Origin: Paramuribaculum sp. | GTDB lineage: Bacteria; Bacteroidota; Bacteroidia; Bacteroidales; Muribaculaceae | Direction of reading: 5' to 3' | Assembly (NCBI GenBank): GCA_009775605.1 | Contig: VSPV01000056.1 | Location: forward strand, 1-15,012 | DNA: 15,012 nt | Part shown: one piece after another, positions 14,592 through 15,012 of the stretch | How the letters are laid out: every line of letters begins with the position of its first letter | How positions within the stretch are numbered: the stretch's first letter is position 1 | Notes under the pieces: generated by a model | The model's input: only the letters and a program-made list of their open reading frames with translations | Database searches by the model: none | Told to the model about the DNA's origin: nothing | Made by a program: the position numbers and the translations under genes

Positions 14592-15012
14592 CGTGTATTT
14601 CGCAATAGTATGATATGTGATTACTTTCTATATAGATTTTATAATTAATGTCTGCTTTTTATCATGATGATAAAGAAAAGGGCAAAAGACTGCATGAGGC
14701 GTCTTCATTTTAACGTAGTTTAACAGATTGGCTTTGGCCCATGCTGTCGCATGCTGCGGCATCGCGCCCTCCGGGGCTCGCCGCAGAGAGGGGGGGAAAG
14801 TGGCTCCTGGTCCCGCAGCTGACACAGCGGGTTGTAAAGAAGTCGCCGCTCCGCGGCTCACCTCGCGTTCAAGGGCAGAGCGAAGTTTGAAGGTGTTGCA
14901 AAAATAAATTACCGTACAAATTGTAGGGATGCACGCCAATGCTGTTTACTTAAGGGCAGTCATATGGCTCTTCGGTAGTTTGTCAGTGTAATGTATTTAC
15001 CATTGTGTTTGA
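14592..15012. other. Non-coding right end of the window
   Basis: 421 bp without a credible gene. The first half is AT-rich with a TTTATCA-TGA-TGATAAA hairpin (14658-14674) and a bulged stem AAGAC(T)GC/GCGTCTT (14686-14705). The second half is GC-rich: a 10-bp imperfect tandem repeat (14741-14760), a CTGCGGC/GCCGCAG stem (14754-14786), a CCCGC/GCGGG stem near 14813-14832 and a GCCGC-TCC-GCGGC hairpin near 14843-14855. This looks like degenerate repetitive intergenic DNA. The next gene lies beyond the window. Confidence 0.5.
14921..14936 (+). repeat. Truncated REP-like copy
   Basis: TTGTAGGGATGCACGC is identical to the minus strand of 9705-9720 (copy B head, first arm and start of the loop). 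The returning arm CGTGCATCC is absent before the window ends, so it is a truncated copy. Confidence 0.6.

Noticed and set aside
14628..14939. A 103-codon minus-strand open frame near the right end.
   Set aside because: It runs through hairpins and a truncated REP-like copy, has biased composition, no domain and no promoter. It is most likely repetitive non-coding DNA.
14979..15005. Promoter for the next gene: TTTG, 15 bp, TACCATTG.
   Set aside because: The -7 box has a mismatch at a conserved T and the spacing is short; no start codon in view to support it.

Overview
The window is about 15 kb of fairly GC-rich DNA from a member of the Bacteroidota, most likely a Bacteroidales gut commensal of the Muribaculaceae type. 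This rests on four things. The gene order fabH-era-der is followed by a DUF3822-type gene, rsmD and an FtsB-like gene. Several genes have TAnnTTTG -7 promoter elements instead of sigma70 boxes, and Shine-Dalgarno sequences are largely absent. The protein families (DUF3822, the 'SPYSKFGYG' outer-membrane proteins, serine-type sulfatases) are typical of the phylum. The family-level placement is inference.

Positions 1-9595 are a dense, all-plus-strand housekeeping block. It opens with the 3' two thirds of fabH (fatty-acid initiation), closed by a clear intrinsic terminator. Next come two ribosome-assembly GTPase genes, era and der. A second unit starts from a near-leaderless promoter at about 3200: DUF3822 gene, rsmD (16S rRNA methylation), FtsB/DivIC-like division gene and a small membrane protein, with the first three overlapping at their stop/start codons. 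A third unit starts from another near-leaderless promoter at about 5420: coaX (type III pantothenate kinase), a beta-barrel outer-membrane protein, lptC (LPS transport) and a DUF21/CBS/CorC membrane protein, again overlapping end to end.

Positions 9596-15012 look accessory. A divergent pair is transcribed away from a shared 241-bp control region. On the minus strand is an exported S1-type sulfatase with a Ser-x-Pro-x-Arg maturation site. On the plus strand is an exported GH38-family (alpha-mannosidase-like) glycoside hydrolase. Together they suggest trimming of sulfated, mannose-containing glycans in the periplasm or at the cell surface.

The most interesting signal is in the two non-coding regions that bracket this pair (9596-9824 and 14494-15012). 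They carry a family of GTAG-headed short palindromes. Two are arranged head-out as an inverted pair (9647-9718), like a REPIN, and differ by three compensatory base-pair changes. The terminator of the GH38 gene is built on the same palindrome, and at least three decayed copies are present. No RAYT-type transposase gene is in the window. I see no tRNA, rRNA, CRISPR array or intact insertion sequence, and no new defence or biosynthetic system.
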